Below, one piece after another: positions 8,916 through 17,399 of a DNA stretch of 64,000 nt. The position numbers and the translations under genes were made by a program. Source of the DNA: Cupriavidus gilardii (GTDB lineage Bacteria; Pseudomonadota; Gammaproteobacteria; Burkholderiales; Burkholderiaceae); assembly GCF_013314895.1 (NCBI RefSeq), contig NZ_JABTYE010000025.1, positions 1 through 64,000 on the forward strand. Direction: 5' to 3'. Below the pieces are notes generated by a model, which was given only the letters and a program-made list of their open reading frames with translations, had not been told where the DNA came from and did not search any database. How positions within the stretch are numbered: the stretch's first letter is position 1; every line of letters starts with the position of its first letter.

Positions 8916-9716
8916 ATGGCAGCCGACCGCCAGTCCGCCGATGCAAGGACCGCCGAGGCCACGCTGCCGCCCTGGCCCTATCCGCGCACGATCGCCCATC
9001 GCGGCGCCGGCAAGCTGGCGCCGGAGAACACGCTGGCGGCCTTCCGCCACGGCGCATCGTTCGGCTATCGGATGTTCGAATTCGACGTCAAGCTGTCGGC
9101 CGACGGCAAGCCGGTGCTGCTGCACGACGCCACGCTGGAGCGCACCACCAGCGGCCGCGGCCGCGCCGATGCGCTGACGCTGGGCGAACTGGCGCAGCTC
9201 GACGCCGGCAGCTGGCACAGCCCGACGTACGCCGGCGAACCGATTCCGACGCTGGCGGCGATCGCGGCCTACACGCGCGCCAACGGCCTGCACGTCAATA
9301 TCGAGATCAAGCCGGTGCCCGGCACCGAGGCCCGCACCGGCGCCGCGGTGGCGCTCGACGCGCTGGCGCTGTGGGCCGGCGCCGCCGTGCCGCCGCTGCT
9401 GTCGTCGTTCTCGGAGGCGGCGCTCGAGGCCGCGCGCCGGGTCGCGCCCGACCTGCCGCGCGCGCTGCTGCTCGACACGCTGCCGGCCGACTGGCTGGAC
9501 CGGCTGGCACGGCTGGGCTGCGTTGCGCTGGACGCCAACCATCGAGAGCTGGATCGAAATGTGATTGAAGCTGCGCACCAGGCCGGATATCGGGTCGCCT
9601 GCTATACCGTCAACGATCCGGACCGTGCCGCGGCGCTGCTGGAATGGGGCGTCGACGCGGTGATTACCGACGCGGTCGACCGGATCGCGCCGTGCGAGGG
9701 AATATCGGCTGGTTAA
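8916..9716 (+). CDS. ugpQ: cytoplasmic glycerophosphodiester phosphodiesterase
   Basis: 266 aa, GDPD TIM-barrel family. Catalytic and metal-binding motifs are TIAHRGAGKLAPENT (catalytic His and Glu), FEFDVKLSADGKPVLLHD (second His) and NIEIKP. No signal peptide is visible, so it acts in the cytosol, splitting imported glycerophosphodiesters into sn-glycerol-3-phosphate and the alcohol. It starts one base after the ugpC stop and is therefore translated from the same mRNA. The C-terminus VNDPDRAAALLEWGVDAVITD is typical for the family. Confidence 0.94.
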   Translation: MAADRQSADARTAEATLPPWPYPRTIAHRGAGKLAPENTLAAFRHGASFGYRMFEFDVKLSADGKPVLLHDATLERTTSGRGRADALTLGELAQLDAGSWHSPTYAGEPIPTLAAIAAYTRANGLHVNIEIKPVPGTEARTGAAVALDALALWAGAAVPPLLSSFSEAALEAARRVAPDLPRALLLDTLPADWLDRLARLGCVALDANHRELDRNVIEAAHQAGYRVACYTVNDPDRAAALLEWGVDAVITDAVDRIAPCEGISAG

Positions 9717-9872
9717 AGACGACGGAATGAAAGCCGTCTGAAAGAAATCGACGGCATTTCGCAACAGCCATTCCCCAAAGTGCACGGGGTTATGGGCGGG
9801 GAAAACCGGCAAGGCGTGCAATACCGCGGGAAACCGTTGGATCGGTGTTGCACTACAGGAAAAGAGCGATGG

Positions 9873-9896
9873 ACGTTTGCGCAAACGTGCTATTCT
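9873..9896 (+). promoter_or_regulatory. perfect 16-bp palindrome abutting an extended -10 before odhA
   Basis: ACGTTTGC/GCAAACGT (9873-9888) is a perfect inverted repeat. TGC-TATTCT (9888-9896) directly after it is a good extended -10. No convincing -35 is present at 16-18 bp, consistent with an extended -10 promoter. The palindrome would lie across the promoter spacer, where a dimeric regulator would block or recruit polymerase. Only the promoter of the odhABL genes lies downstream. Confidence 0.5.
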
Positions 9897-9958
9897 TACG
9901 CGCAGTGAAGACTTAAGGTCCTTCCCCGCACAACTTGCCCTTCCGGGCTTCTGCGCGC

Positions 9959-9977
9959 CGGCACCCCAGTGGTGCCG
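9959..9977 (+). other. small hairpin in the odhA leader; rest of the 9717-10090 gap
   Basis: CGGCACC-CCAGT-GGTGCCG is a 7-bp stem followed by TTTGCTT, a weak terminator or attenuator-like element in the roughly 190-nt odhA leader. Apart from this hairpin and the palindrome/promoter at 9873-9896, I see no gene or other signal in the 374-bp gap between ugpQ and odhA. Confidence 0.35.
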
Positions 9978-10090
9978 TTTGCTTAGGGGCCTTCAAGAGT
10001 TGTTTGCAATCCGCTAACCGGTCAAGCCGTGTCGCGGAAGGTTGATAAACCCGCTTAACTTCGGCATACCCGAAGAATAGTGAGCGCCCC

Positions 10091-12943
10091 ATGATGCAGC
10101 AGTATCAGAGCAATTCGTACCTCTTCGGCGGCAACGCGCCGTACGTGGAAGAGCTGTACGAAGCCTACCTCCAGAATCCCGCCTCGGTCCCCGACAACTG
10201 GCGCGCGTACTTCGACGCGATGCAGAACGTGCCGGCCGCGAACGGCACCGCCTCCCGAGATATTCCCCACGCCCCGATCGTCGCCTCGTTTGCCGAGCGC
10301 GCCAAGCAGGGCCCGATCCGCACCATCGTCGCCTCGGCCGATGCCGACATGGGCCGCAAGCGCGTCGCCGCGACCCAACTGATCGCCGCCTACCGCAATA
10401 TCGGTTCGCACTGGGCCGACCTCGATCCGCTCAAGCGCCAGGAGCGTCCGCCCCTGCCGGATCTGGATCCCGCCTTCTACGGCTTCTCCGAGGCCGACCT
10501 CGACATCGTCTTCAATGCCAGCAACACGTATTTCGGCAAGGAGACGATGAGTCTGCGCGAACTGCTGCAGAACCTGCGCGAGACGTATTGCAGCAGCATT
10601 GGCGCCGAATTCATGTACATCAGCGACCAGGCGCAGAAGCGCTGGTGGCAGGAGCGCCTCGAATCGACGCGCGCCCGTCCGGTGTTCACGGCCGAGAAGA
10701 AGAAGCACATCCTCGAGCGCCTGACTGCCGCCGAAGGCCTGGAGCGCTTCCTGCATACCAAGTACGTCGGTCAGAAGCGCTTCTCGCTCGAAGGCGGCGA
10801 GAGCTTCATCGCCGCGATGGACGAGCTGATCCAGCGCGCCGGCAAGCAGGGCGTGCAGGAAATCGTCATCGGCATGGCCCACCGCGGCCGCCTGAACGTG
10901 CTGGTCAACACCCTGGGCAAGATGCCCGCGGACCTGTTCGCCGAATTCGAAGGCAAGCACGTCGACGATCTGCCGGCAGGCGACGTCAAGTACCACAAGG
11001 GCTTCTCCAGCGATGTGTCGACGGAAGGCGGCCCGGTCCACCTGTCGCTCGCGTTCAACCCGTCGCACCTGGAAATCGTCAACCCGGTGGTCGAGGGCTC
11101 GGCCAAGGCGCGCCAGGAGCGCCGCGGCGAAGCCGGCCATCGCGAAGTGCTGCCGGTGCAGGTGCACGGCGACGCGGCCTTCGCCGGCCAGGGCGTCGTG
11201 ATGGAAACGCTGAACCTGGCCCAGACCCGCGGCTACGGTACCGGCGGCACGATGCACATCGTGATCAACAACCAGATCGGCTTCACCACCTCGGACCCGC
11301 GCGACGCGCGTTCGACGCTGTACTGTACCGACGTGGTCAAGATGATCGAAGCGCCGGTGCTGCACGTCAACGGCGACGATCCCGAAGCGGTCGTGTTCGC
11401 GATGCAGCTGGCGGTGGACTACCGCATGGAGTTCAAGAAGGATGTCGTGGTCGACATCATCTGCTTCCGCAAGCTAGGTCACAACGAGCAGGACACCCCG
11501 GCGGTCACGCAGCCGCTGATGTACAAGAAGATCTCGCAGCATCCGGGCACCCGCAAGGTCTACGCCGACAAGCTGGCCACGCAGAACGTGGTGCCGGCCG
11601 AGTTCGGCGACGAGCTGGTCAAGGCCTACCGCGCCGCGATGGACGCGGGCAAGCACACGGTCGATCCGGTGCTGTCGAACTTCAAGAACAAGTTCGCGGT
11701 CGACTGGATGCCGTTCCTGAACCGCAAGTGGACCGACGCCGCCGACACCGCCGTGCCGGTGACCGAACTGAAGCGCCTGGCCGAGCGGATCACCACGATC
11801 CCCGAACAGTTCAAGCTGCATCCGCTGGTCGAGAAGGTGATCAAGGACCGCGCCAACATGGGCCGCGGCGATCAGCCGCTGGATTGGGGCATGGGCGAGC
11901 ACCTGGCCTTCGCCTCGCTGGTGGCATCGGGCTATCCGGTCCGCATCACCGGCCAGGACGCCGGCCGCGGCACCTTCACGCACCGCCACGCGGTGCTGCA
12001 TGACCAGAACCGCGAACGCTGGGATGCCGGTACGTACGTGCCGCTGCAGAACGTCTCCGAAGGCCAGGCCCCGTTCACCGTGATCGACTCGGTGCTGTCC
12101 GAGGAAGCGGTGCTGGGCTTCGAATACGGCTACTCGACCGCCGAGCCGAACGCGCTGGTGATCTGGGAAGCCCAGTTCGGCGACTTCGTCAATGGCGCGC
12201 AGGTCGTGATCGACCAGTTCATCTCGTCGGGCGAAGTCAAGTGGGGCCGCGCCTCGGGCCTGACGCTGATGCTGCCGCACGGCTACGAAGGCCAGGGTCC
12301 GGAACACAGCTCGGCGCGCATCGAGCGTTTCCTGCAGCTGTGCGCGGACCACAATATGCAGGTCTGCCAGCCGACCACGCCGGCGCAGATCTTCCACCTG
12401 CTGCGCCGTCAGATGATCCGGCTGTTCCGCAAGCCGCTGGTCATCATGACGCCGAAGTCGCTGCTGCGTAACAAGGACGCGGTGTCGCCGCTGTCGGATC
12501 TGGCCAAGGGCCATTTCGAGACCGTGATCGGCGAACACGAGGAGCTGAACGCCAGCAAGGTCAAGCGCGTGATCATGTGCTCGGGCAAGGTCTATTACGA
12601 CCTGGTCGCGACGCGCAAGGAGCGGGGCGCCAGCGATGTCGCCATCATCCGCCTCGAGCAGCTCTATCCGTTCCCGCACAAGGCGGTGGCCGCCGAACTG
12701 AAGAAGTATCCGAACGCCACCGAGATCGTGTGGTGCCAGGACGAGCCGCAGAACCAGGGCGCCTGGTTCTTCGTCCAGCACTACATCATGGAGAACATGA
12801 CGGAAGGGCAGAAGCTGGGCTATGCCGGCCGTCCGGCGTCGGCTTCGCCGGCCGTGGGCTACTACGCCAAGCACAACGAGCAACAGAAGGCGCTGCTCGA
12901 TGCGGCGTTCTCCAAGCTCAAGGGCTTCGTGCTGAGCAAGTAA
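10091..12943 (+). CDS. odhA: 2-oxoglutarate dehydrogenase E1 component
   Basis: 950 aa, full-length SucA/OdhA. This thiamine-diphosphate enzyme decarboxylates 2-oxoglutarate and transfers the succinyl group to the lipoyl arm of E2. Visible marks: N-terminal E2-contact segment SYLFGGNAPYVEELYEAY, EFMYISDQAQKRWWQERLE, IGMAHRGRLNVLVN, the ThDP/Mg segment with DPRDARSTLYCTDVVKM and GDDPEAVVFAMQLA, and the transketolase-like C-terminal half (GQDAGRGTFTHRHAVLHD). Tandem ATGs occur at 10091 and 10094. It is first in odhA-odhB-odhL; the 201-bp gap to odhB shows no clear terminator. Confidence 0.97.
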   Translation: MMQQYQSNSYLFGGNAPYVEELYEAYLQNPASVPDNWRAYFDAMQNVPAANGTASRDIPHAPIVASFAERAKQGPIRTIVASADADMGRKRVAATQLIAAYRNIGSHWADLDPLKRQERPPLPDLDPAFYGFSEADLDIVFNASNTYFGKETMSLRELLQNLRETYCSSIGAEFMYISDQAQKRWWQERLESTRARPVFTAEKKKHILERLTAAEGLERFLHTKYVGQKRFSLEGGESFIAAMDELIQRAGKQGVQEIVIGMAHRGRLNVLVNTLGKMPADLFAEFEGKHVDDLPAGDVKYHKGFSSDVSTEGGPVHLSLAFNPSHLEIVNPVVEGSAKARQERRGEAGHREVLPVQVHGDAAFAGQGVVMETLNLAQTRGYGTGGTMHIVINNQIGFTTSDPRDARSTLYCTDVVKMIEAPVLHVNGDDPEAVVFAMQLAVDYRMEFKKDVVVDIICFRKLGHNEQDTPAVTQPLMYKKISQHPGTRKVYADKLATQNVVPAEFGDELVKAYRAAMDAGKHTVDPVLSNFKNKFAVDWMPFLNRKWTDAADTAVPVTELKRLAERITTIPEQFKLHPLVEKVIKDRANMGRGDQPLDWGMGEHLAFASLVASGYPVRITGQDAGRGTFTHRHAVLHDQNRERWDAGTYVPLQNVSEGQAPFTVIDSVLSEEAVLGFEYGYSTAEPNALVIWEAQFGDFVNGAQVVIDQFISSGEVKWGRASGLTLMLPHGYEGQGPEHSSARIERFLQLCADHNMQVCQPTTPAQIFHLLRRQMIRLFRKPLVIMTPKSLLRNKDAVSPLSDLAKGHFETVIGEHEELNASKVKRVIMCSGKVYYDLVATRKERGASDVAIIRLEQLYPFPHKAVAAELKKYPNATEIVWCQDEPQNQGAWFFVQHYIMENMTEGQKLGYAGRPASASPAVGYYAKHNEQQKALLDAAFSKLKGFVLSK

Positions 12944-13144
12944 GCGCCAGTGCGGGCAGGGCGCGCCGGTTGGCGGGCCCTGCCGCGCTGCGCTCGCCGC
13001 CGTGCTTGCACGTGCGCCCGCGCAATCCCCGATCGCATCGCATCGAACCGCATCGGACCGCGCCAGTCGCCTCCCTTAGTCACGACTGCGCCGGTTCGTC
13101 CCGAATACCGCTGCATACACGCATTTACCGAGGAAACTCACACC

Positions 13145-14377
13145 ATGGCCATTGTTGACGTCAAGGTCCCGCAACTGTCCGAATCCGTCGCCGAGGCGAC
13201 CCTGCTGAACTGGAAGAAGAAGCCCGGTGAAGCCGTCGCCCAGGACGAAATCCTGATCGAAATCGAGACCGACAAGGTCGTGCTCGAAGTGCCGGCACCC
13301 TCCGCAGGCGTGCTGTCGCAGATCGTCAAGAACGACGGCGACACCGTGACGGCCGATGAAGTCATCGCCAAGATCGATACCGAAGCCACCGCTGGCGCCG
13401 CCGCTCCCGCTGCCGCCGCGCCCGCCCCGGCCGCCGCACCGGCTGCCGCCGCTCCCGCCGCCGCCGGCGCCGTGGCGATGCCGGCGGCCGCGAAGCTGAT
13501 GGCCGAGCAGGGTCTGTCGGCCGGCCAGGTTGCCGGCACCGGCAAGGATGGCCGCATCACCAAGGGCGACGTGCTCGCCGCCGGTTCGGCACCCGCGGCC
13601 AAGGCCGCGCCGGCTCCGGCCGCCAAGCCGGCCCTGCAGCAAGTGTCCGCCCCGGTCGACTTCGCCACACTGGGCGATCGTCCGGAAGAGCGCGTGCCGA
13701 TGAGCCGCCTGCGCGCCCGTATCGCCGAGCGCCTGCTGCAATCGCAACAGACCAACGCCATCCTCACCACCTTCAACGAAGTGAACATGAAGCCGGTGAT
13801 GGACCTGCGCAACAAGTACAAGGACCGCTTCGAGAAGGAACACGGCGTCAAGCTGGGCTTCATGTCGTTCTTCGTCAAGGCGGCCGTGCATGCGCTGAAG
13901 AAGTACCCGATCATCAACGCCTCGGTCGACGGCAACGACATCGTCTACCACGGCTACTTCGACATCGGCATCGCGGTCGGTTCGCCGCGTGGCCTGGTGG
14001 TGCCGATTCTGCGCAACGCCGACCAGATGAGCCTGGCCGACATCGAGAAGAAGATCGCCGAGTTCGGCGCCAAGGCCCGTGACGGCAAGCTGTCGCTGGA
14101 CGAGCTGTCGGGCGGTACCTTCTCGATCTCGAACGGCGGTGTGTTCGGCTCGATGCTGTCGACCCCGATCATCAACCCGCCGCAGTCGGCGATCCTCGGC
14201 GTGCACGCGACCAAGGACCGCGCCGTGGTCGAAGACGGTCAGATCGTGATCCGTCCGATGAACTACCTGGCGATGTCCTACGACCACCGCATCATCGACG
14301 GCCGCGAAGCCGTGCTGGGCCTGGTGGCGATGAAGGAAGCGCTGGAAGATCCGGCCCGCCTGCTGCTGGACCTGTAA
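13145..14377 (+). CDS. odhB: dihydrolipoyl succinyltransferase (E2 of 2-oxoglutarate dehydrogenase)
   Basis: 410 aa from ATG 13145 with GAGG upstream; 65 earlier in-frame codons from 12950 are unconserved. Domains: an N-terminal lipoyl domain with the modified lysine in [11 protein letters not shown]; an Ala/Pro-rich flexible linker; a peripheral-subunit-binding domain ([14 protein letters not shown]); a second Ala/Pro/Lys linker; and a catalytic acyltransferase domain ending in [12 protein letters not shown] with the active-site His and Asp. A single lipoyl domain is normal for succinyltransferases. It forms the core to which OdhA and the E3 subunit bind. Confidence 0.97.
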   Translation: MAIVDVKVPQLSESVAEATLLNWKKKPGEAVAQDEILIEIETDKVVLEVPAPSAGVLSQIVKNDGDTVTADEVIAKIDTEATAGAAAPAAAAPAPAAAPAAAAPAAAGAVAMPAAAKLMAEQGLSAGQVAGTGKDGRITKGDVLAAGSAPAAKAAPAPAAKPALQQVSAPVDFATLGDRPEERVPMSRLRARIAERLLQSQQTNAILTTFNEVNMKPVMDLRNKYKDRFEKEHGVKLGFMSFFVKAAVHALKKYPIINASVDGNDIVYHGYFDIGIAVGSPRGLVVPILRNADQMSLADIEKKIAEFGAKARDGKLSLDELSGGTFSISNGGVFGSMLSTPIINPPQSAILGVHATKDRAVVEDGQIVIRPMNYLAMSYDHRIIDGREAVLGLVAMKEALEDPARLLLDL

Positions 14378-14391
14378 TCGCAGCATCCGCC

Positions 14392-14414
14392 GCGGTCTCC
14401 CGATCGGGGACCGC
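14392..14414 (+). other. intercistronic hairpin between odhB and odhL
   Basis: GCGGTC-TCCCGATCGGG-GACCGC forms a stem that continues inward through TCCC/GGG. There is no T-run, so mRNA stabilisation or partial attenuation is more likely than full termination. Confidence 0.45.
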
Positions 14415-14519
14415 GCGCCGCCCGGGCGCAGGCCCGGCGGCCAACCGAACGCAATACCATGCCGCGCGCCGGCCCCGACCTGAGTCGGGCAGGGCGCGCC
14501 GACGCAACGAGGAATTCCC

Positions 14520-15956
14520 ATGAGCAAACAATTCGACGTGCTGGTGATCGGCGCGGGCCCCGGCGGCTATATCGCCGCGATCCGCGCGGGCCAGCTTGGC
14601 CTGAACGTCGCCTGCTGCGAAGGCAATCCGTATGACGATCCGAAGGGCGAAGCCCGCCTCGGCGGCACCTGCCTGAACGTCGGCTGCATCCCGTCGAAGG
14701 CGATGCTGGCCTCGTCCGAAGAAGTCGAGAACGTGCAGCACCACCTGGCCGACCATGGCATCACCGTGGGCGACGTCAAGGTCGATATCGCCAAGATGCT
14801 CAAGCGCAAGGACGATATCGTCGGCAAGATGACCAAGGGCATCGAGTTCCTGTTCCGCAAGAACAAGGTCACGCTGTTCAAGGGCTTCGGCAAGTTCGTC
14901 GGCAAGAATGCCGACGGCTTCCAGGTCGAGATCGCCGGCAAGGCCGGCACCGAGACCATCACCGCGAAGCAGGTGATCATCGCCACCGGTTCCAAGGCCC
15001 GCCATCTGCCCGGCATTCCGGTCGACAACAAGCTGGTCAACGATAACGAAGGCGCGCTGAAGTTCGCCGAAGTGCCGAAGAGGCTGGGCGTGATCGGCGC
15101 CGGCGTGATCGGCCTGGAGCTGGGCTCGGTGTGGCGCCGTCTCGGTGCCGACGTGACGGTGCTGGAGGCGCTGCCGTCGTTCCTGGGCGCCGCCGACGAA
15201 GGCGTCGCCAAGGAAGCGCAGAAGCTGCTGACCAAGCAGGGCCTGAAGTTCAGCCTGGGCGTCAAGGTCAATGAGGTGAAGACCGGCGACAACAACGTCA
15301 CCGTCAGCTATACCGACAAGGACGGCAACGCGCAGACGCTGGAAGTCGATCGCCTGATCGTGTCGGTCGGCCGCGTGCCGAACACCGACAACCTGGGTCT
15401 GGACGCCGTCGGTCTGGGTACCGACGAGCGCGGCTTCATTCCGGTCGACGACCACTGCGCGACCTCGGTGCCGGGCCTGTGGGCGATCGGCGACGTGGTG
15501 CGCGGCCCGATGCTGGCGCACAAGGCCGAGGACGAAGGCGTGGCCGTGGCCGAGCGCATCGCCGGCCAGAAGCCGCACATCGACTACAACTGCATTCCGT
15601 GGGTGATCTACACCTACCCGGAAATCGCCTGGGTCGGCAAGACCGAGCAGCAGCTCAAGGCCGAGGGCCGCGAGTACAAGTCGGGCCAGTTCCCGTTCGT
15701 GGCCAACGGCCGCGCGCTGGGCATGGGCGCCTCGGACGGCTTCGTCAAGATGCTGGCCGATGCGAAGACCGACGAGATCCTGGGCGTGCACGTGGTCGCG
15801 GCCAATGCTTCGGACCTGATCGCCGAAGCCGTGGTGGCGATGGAGTTCAAGGCCGCCAGCGAGGATATCGGCCGCGTGTGCCATCCGCACCCGTCGATGT
15901 CCGAGGTGATGCGCGAAGCCGCGCTCGCGGTGGACAAGCGTCAGCTCAATATGTAA
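14520..15956 (+). CDS. odhL: dihydrolipoamide dehydrogenase (E3)
   Basis: 478 aa, FAD flavoprotein that reoxidises the dihydrolipoyl group of OdhB and makes NADH. Motifs: N-terminal FAD dinucleotide-binding fold [13 protein letters not shown]; redox-active disulfide [13 protein letters not shown] (CxxxxC); NAD fold [16 protein letters not shown]; second FAD motif [22 protein letters not shown]; and the C-terminal dimer interface with the catalytic His-Glu pair in [21 protein letters not shown] precedes the start. It is the third gene of the complex; the same fold also serves pyruvate dehydrogenase, but the position makes this the odh copy. Confidence 0.96.
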   Translation: MSKQFDVLVIGAGPGGYIAAIRAGQLGLNVACCEGNPYDDPKGEARLGGTCLNVGCIPSKAMLASSEEVENVQHHLADHGITVGDVKVDIAKMLKRKDDIVGKMTKGIEFLFRKNKVTLFKGFGKFVGKNADGFQVEIAGKAGTETITAKQVIIATGSKARHLPGIPVDNKLVNDNEGALKFAEVPKRLGVIGAGVIGLELGSVWRRLGADVTVLEALPSFLGAADEGVAKEAQKLLTKQGLKFSLGVKVNEVKTGDNNVTVSYTDKDGNAQTLEVDRLIVSVGRVPNTDNLGLDAVGLGTDERGFIPVDDHCATSVPGLWAIGDVVRGPMLAHKAEDEGVAVAERIAGQKPHIDYNCIPWVIYTYPEIAWVGKTEQQLKAEGREYKSGQFPFVANGRALGMGASDGFVKMLADAKTDEILGVHVVAANASDLIAEAVVAMEFKAASEDIGRVCHPHPSMSEVMREAALAVDKRQLNM

Positions 15957-15990
15957 GGCGCAGGCACGGCTTGCGACGCGCAGCCGTGCT

Positions 15991-16014
15991 CCCTCTCCCG
16001 CTTGCGGGAGAGGG
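15991..16014 (+). repeat. REP-like palindrome, copy 2
   Basis: CCCTCTCCCGC-TT-GCGGGAGAGGG, an 11-bp perfect stem, followed by the tail GGTTGGGGAGAGGG-like sequence to about 16026. It lies just after odhL and could also act as a weak 3' stabiliser. It forms an inverted pair with copy 3. Confidence 0.88.
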
Positions 16015-16084
16015 TTGGGGAGAGGGCAGGTGCGCTTGCAAGAGCGCTGCCGGTCGATCGGCCGCTGCTTTCTCTCTCCCCCGG

Positions 16085-16110
16085 CCCCTCTCCCGCAAGC
16101 GGGAGAGGGG
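16085..16110 (+). repeat. REP-like palindrome, copy 3 (inverted relative to copy 2)
   Basis: CCCCTCTCCCGC-AA-GCGGGAGAGGGG, a 12-bp perfect stem. Its CT-rich tail lies upstream (about 16070-16084), so it has the opposite orientation to copy 2 at 70 bp distance. Paired inverted units are typical of REP/REPIN-type elements. Confidence 0.88.
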
Positions 16111-16171
16111 AGTATCGCGGTGCCATCCCGCTCGCCTGGACCAGGCGCTGCCGCACACTTTCCTTCCCCCG

Positions 16172-17269
16172 ATGAACGTCACCGAGTACTACCACCACGA
16201 ACTGCAGCAGCGCGGCTATCGGTCCGACGAGGCGCAGTTGCGCGCGGTGGCGCGGCTGCAGCAGTGCTACGACGAATGGGTCGCCTACAAGCAGCGGCGC
16301 AACAATGCGCTGAAGAAGCTGCTGATCCGGCCGGAGGTGCCCAGGGGCGTCTATCTGTGGGGCGGGGTCGGGCGCGGCAAGTCCTTTCTGATGGACAGCT
16401 TCTACCACTGCGTGCCGGTGGTCAGGAAGACCCGTCTGCATTTCCACGAGTTCATGCGCGAGGTGCATCGCCAGCTCGAGGAACTGCGCGGCCGGCCCGA
16501 TCCGCTGGACGAGCTGGCCAAACGGATCGCCCGCAAGTACCGGCTGATCTGTTTCGATGAATTCCATGTCAGCGATGTCGCCGACGCGATGATCCTGCAT
16601 CGCCTGCTCGAGCAGATGTTCGAGAACGGCGTGCAGTTCGTGATGACGTCGAACTACCGCCCGGATCTGCTGTATCCGGACGGGCTGCATCGCGACCGCA
16701 TCCTGCCCGCGATCGCGCTGCTCGAGCGCAAGCTCGACGTGCTGAACGTCGATGCCGGCATCGATTACCGCAAGCGCACGCTGGAGCAGGTGCAGGCCTA
16801 CTACACGCCGCTGGACGCCAAGGCCAGCGCGGCGCTGCGGGATGCCTTTGCCGCGCTGGCCGGCATCGCCGACGAATCGCCGATCCTGCATATCGAGAAG
16901 CGCGAACTGCATGCGCTGCGCAAGGCCAACGGCGTGGTCTGGTTCGACTTCGCCACGCTGTGCGGCGGCCCCCGTTCGCAGAACGACTATCTGGAGCTCG
17001 CCGAGCGCTTCCACACCGTGATCCTGTCGGACGTGCCGAAGATGACGCCGCGGATGTCGTCGGAAGCGCGCCGCTTCACCTGGCTGGTCGACGTGTTCTA
17101 CGACCACAAGGTCAAGCTGCTGATGTCGGCCGAGGTGCCGCCCGACGAACTCTATGTCGAAGGCCAGATGGCCAACGAATTCCATCGCACGGTCTCGCGC
17201 ATCATCGAGATGCAATCGCGCGAATATCTGGAAGCGCCGCGGCGCACCGGCGCCACCGAGCTGGCCTGA
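16172..17269 (+). CDS. zapE: AFG1-family ATPase ZapE
   Basis: 365 aa from ATG 16172 (MNVTEYYHHELQQRGYRSDE); the preceding in-frame codons cross the REP-like elements. The P-loop is GGVGRGKS near residue 65 and the Walker B segment is LICFDEFHVSDVADAM. Conserved AFG1 segments include FVMTSNYRPDLLYPDGLHRDRI and the C-terminal LVDVFYDHKVKL. ZapE is a cytosolic/peripheral ATPase that associates with the divisome and affects Z-ring stability in E. coli, especially under low oxygen. Placement after the odh genes is usual in Burkholderiaceae. Confidence 0.93.
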   Translation: MNVTEYYHHELQQRGYRSDEAQLRAVARLQQCYDEWVAYKQRRNNALKKLLIRPEVPRGVYLWGGVGRGKSFLMDSFYHCVPVVRKTRLHFHEFMREVHRQLEELRGRPDPLDELAKRIARKYRLICFDEFHVSDVADAMILHRLLEQMFENGVQFVMTSNYRPDLLYPDGLHRDRILPAIALLERKLDVLNVDAGIDYRKRTLEQVQAYYTPLDAKASAALRDAFAALAGIADESPILHIEKRELHALRKANGVVWFDFATLCGGPRSQNDYLELAERFHTVILSDVPKMTPRMSSEARRFTWLVDVFYDHKVKLLMSAEVPPDELYVEGQMANEFHRTVSRIIEMQSREYLEAPRRTGATELA

Positions 17270-17335
17270 GCGTCCCGAGCCGCCTGGACGGCGGCGCGCC
17301 GCATGGCGGTGCAGGGCGTACCGATTGCGTGCGTC

Positions 17336-17349
17336 TTGACCGGGATCAA
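17336..17349 (+). promoter_or_regulatory. FNR/Anr box in the ccoI promoter
   Basis: TTGAC-CGGG-ATCAA matches the FNR consensus TTGAT-N4-ATCAA at nine of ten half-site bases. TAGAAT at 17372-17377 is a good -10. It puts the start near 17384, so the box centre (17342.5) is about -41.5, the class II FNR activator position. The ccoI ATG follows at 17400. Confidence 0.85.
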
Positions 17350-17399
17350 TTCGCCGCGCCGGCGCGGTCCCTAGAATCGATCGGACATCCAGGAATACG

